Shown here: positions 50,201-53,200 of the stretch, piece after piece | Layout: each line of letters starts with the position of its first letter | How positions within the stretch are numbered: the stretch's first letter is position 1 | DNA from: Symsagittifera roscoffensis | Taxonomy: Eukaryota; Xenacoelomorpha; Acoela; Convolutidae | DNA: 60,000 bases | NCBI RefSeq assembly: GCF_963678635.1 | Contig: NC_087071.1 | Location: 33,408,141-33,468,140 of the forward strand | Direction: 5' to 3' | Notes under the pieces: model-generated | Told to the model about the DNA's origin: nothing | Seen by the model: the letters and a program-made list of their open reading frames with translations, nothing else | The model's database searches: none | Translations under genes and position numbers: made by a program

Positions 50201-53200
50201 TCAGTGCCCAGGAACGTCTGTGCCATGGCGCCAATGCCGTCTGAACAAAAAACAAACACACACTATCATGACCATTACTAGATAAAACTTTTTATTTTGT
50301 GAATTGTAAGCGGATGCCCTGGTTATCATATAGTCAAGACATCTACCGATGTATCGGTATGTCTTTACTAATTGCAGTGTTGTCGTTGTAGACTAGTTGA
50401 GTTGCCTTGTGCGCATTTAAGGTCAACGCTAACCACCTCCAGTTTCCCAAAAAGAATATGGGTACTTTGACCCAAGGAACCCCCCATCAAAAAGAAATAT
50501 AAACTATTTTTAAAACCTTCCGCTCTTCTCAAATTTTATGAAAAAGAAAGTTACATTTTCTGAAACATTTGATCACTGAGGAAGAATAAAACATATCTTG
50601 CTCCGTTTTTCTTGTTTGTCGCGTTTTGTCACAAAGTTTTTCCTTTTCTGTTGCAACATTTAAAAAACGTTTCGCTTTAGAGCAGAAGCGCCATAAACAC
50701 ACAAATCAAAAACATGCCGTAAATGAAAAAACTTAAATGTATAATTACAATAAAAGCAGCAATTAACAGCTCAGTTTGCTAAATGCCGCAGGTGTTTCAG
50801 CATCAGATACGTATCATCAGTTCTCCGCATCAAAAATTGCAGATTCAGTCAAACGCTTTCTGAATTAAAAAAGCCGGAACAATTAAAACTACAGCTTGTT
50901 TCAGAAAGAATTTACAAAGCTGATTCAAAATATCAGGAGTAAAATTTTAAAAAAACTTGAAACTTAAAACGCGTTTTACTCAAATTGGTTTGACCGCAAA
51001 TAATAGAAAAGAAAGAGAAAAATTTGTATAGATTTTTAGCAGATTTAAAATAGTGCAACTTGTCTTGCTATATTCGGACCCGACAGATTACCCCAAAAAC
51101 GGCTGTACAACGGCTGCACCTCAAAAGTTTCTTAGGCAGAACAAAAAAACTGAGGAAAGGTGTAATCTCTTCTTCGGACATTGAGTAAATGAGTAAGTGT
51201 TGAGCAAGTGTTGAGCTATGTAAGAGCTGTTTTTATGATTATGACTTAAAAAATTCTTAGTCTTGTTGTAATACTATCAAAAGAGGGCGGGCTATAACTG
51301 CATCTTTTTGTGCATGATTAAGGTGTAGCCATGATCGTTGGGCTGACTAACCGGGTTGACCAAAACTTCTTTTCATACAATTTCCATATATGAGAAAATT
51401 CTTGTCATACAATTTCATACAATTCCATACGTTCAGAAAATTGTATGAAAACTCTATGATAAGCATTTTTCCATATATGGAAATTGTAGGATAGGTGTTT
51501 TTCTTGTTTTTCTAAAAGTTAATTTCTTGTTTCTAAATTTAATTTCTGAAAAATTTTGGATTGTGTTTGTAACTTAACTCAAGTGACAAAGATCTTCGTT
51601 TACTCAAAGCACCCAAGGTTGGACGGTCTTGCATGTACAAGCCATAGAATATGCCCTGAATTTTCTTTACGCAGTTTTTCGCAAAAGATATAACGAAAGT
51701 AACAAACTTTTGAAATTTGTTAAAACTTTTCAAAGATGATTATTTTAAGTTTTTGGGTTTTCAAATTGTCAGACATTGATCAAGGCATACATAAGCATGC
51801 CATATAAAAAATGGGAATTTTCAGCGTTTTTGAAAAAAAATTATTCAGCGAAAAGGAAAAAATCCAACATCAATGTATCCAGGACTACGTTATGCGCACA
51901 AAAAGTTAAATTGCAAGCACAAAAAAAAATTTTATAGAAATTTTAGCTTGAATACAAAATCCAATTTGCGGATAAAAAAAATAAAATTGTGGCAATTTCA
52001 AAACCACTTTCATAATTTTTTGTCGCCATCAAAAAAAATGGCAGTAATACAGTTTCTATATATGGGAATTGTATGATAAGCATTTTTTTCAAAAAACGAA
52101 AACTTCGGTTTTCTATTACCAGACTGTTTTATTAGAACCAAACAGCCACAGAAATAAATCTTTTTTCAACCATTTTTGGGAATTTTATGAAAATTGTATG
52201 ACAAATGTTTTTACACGCACTTGACATATGGAATTGTATGATAATCATTTAGATGTATGGAGGTCAACTCGGAGACAAGAAGGAGAAAAAAATAAGTAGA
52301 TTTTTAGCAGATTTTAAATAGTGCAATTTTTCTTGCAATAATCGGGGCCAACAGATTACCCCCAAAAAACGGCGGCACAACGGCTGCACCTCAAAAATTT
52401 TTTAGGCAGAACAAAAAATTTTAGGAAAGGTATAATCTCTTCTTTGGACATTATACTCTTCAATTATGTTGAACCATGTAAGAAGCTCACTGTGATATAG
52501 ATTTACCCAGTAGCAGATTTAACCGGAGGCGCTCCCTTCTTCAGGGATTCGACCCCCTGCCGACCCAAAGGGTCCTCCTTTGCACTATTTTGAGATATCT
52601 TTCTTTAAGAAGGTAGCCTAAAAACTTTCTGAAGTTTTCCAATATAAACTATTTTTTGAGGGGGAGGGCACGCCGAAAAAATGCAATTTTTTGGTCAAAT
52701 TTATACAAAAACTACCTAAGAACGCCTCAGAAAATCAATTTGGTCGACCTAAAAAAAAAGTCGACCAAATGTCCGAAATTTTTTTGAAAGTCCGCCTCCC
52801 CTTCGATAAAATCTTAGATCCGCCCCTTGTTTTCTCAATAATTTATTTTGGTGTAAATTTTTATTGACTTTAAGAGCCAAATTTGTTCCATTTTTGGGGT
52901 AAAATGTTGGGTCCGGGTTTTCCAAAACAACAGTTTTCCACCCTACTCGAGCTGCCAAAGTTCTTAGACAGTTTTTTATCATCTTTTGTCAAAAGTCAAC
53001 CCAATTTAATTAATAAGCGTTTCACATTTCAATTCTTACGCGTTTCGTCCGGACTTTTTAAATCAGCATTGTACGACCGTAGCCACCCAAAATTGGGAAT
53101 TTTAGACAGGCGCGACTTAATTTGGCAACTTCACAAAAGGGCGATTTAAAATTGGTAATTCCAGACCTGCACGACTGAGTCTATTTAAGGAAGGTTAAAC

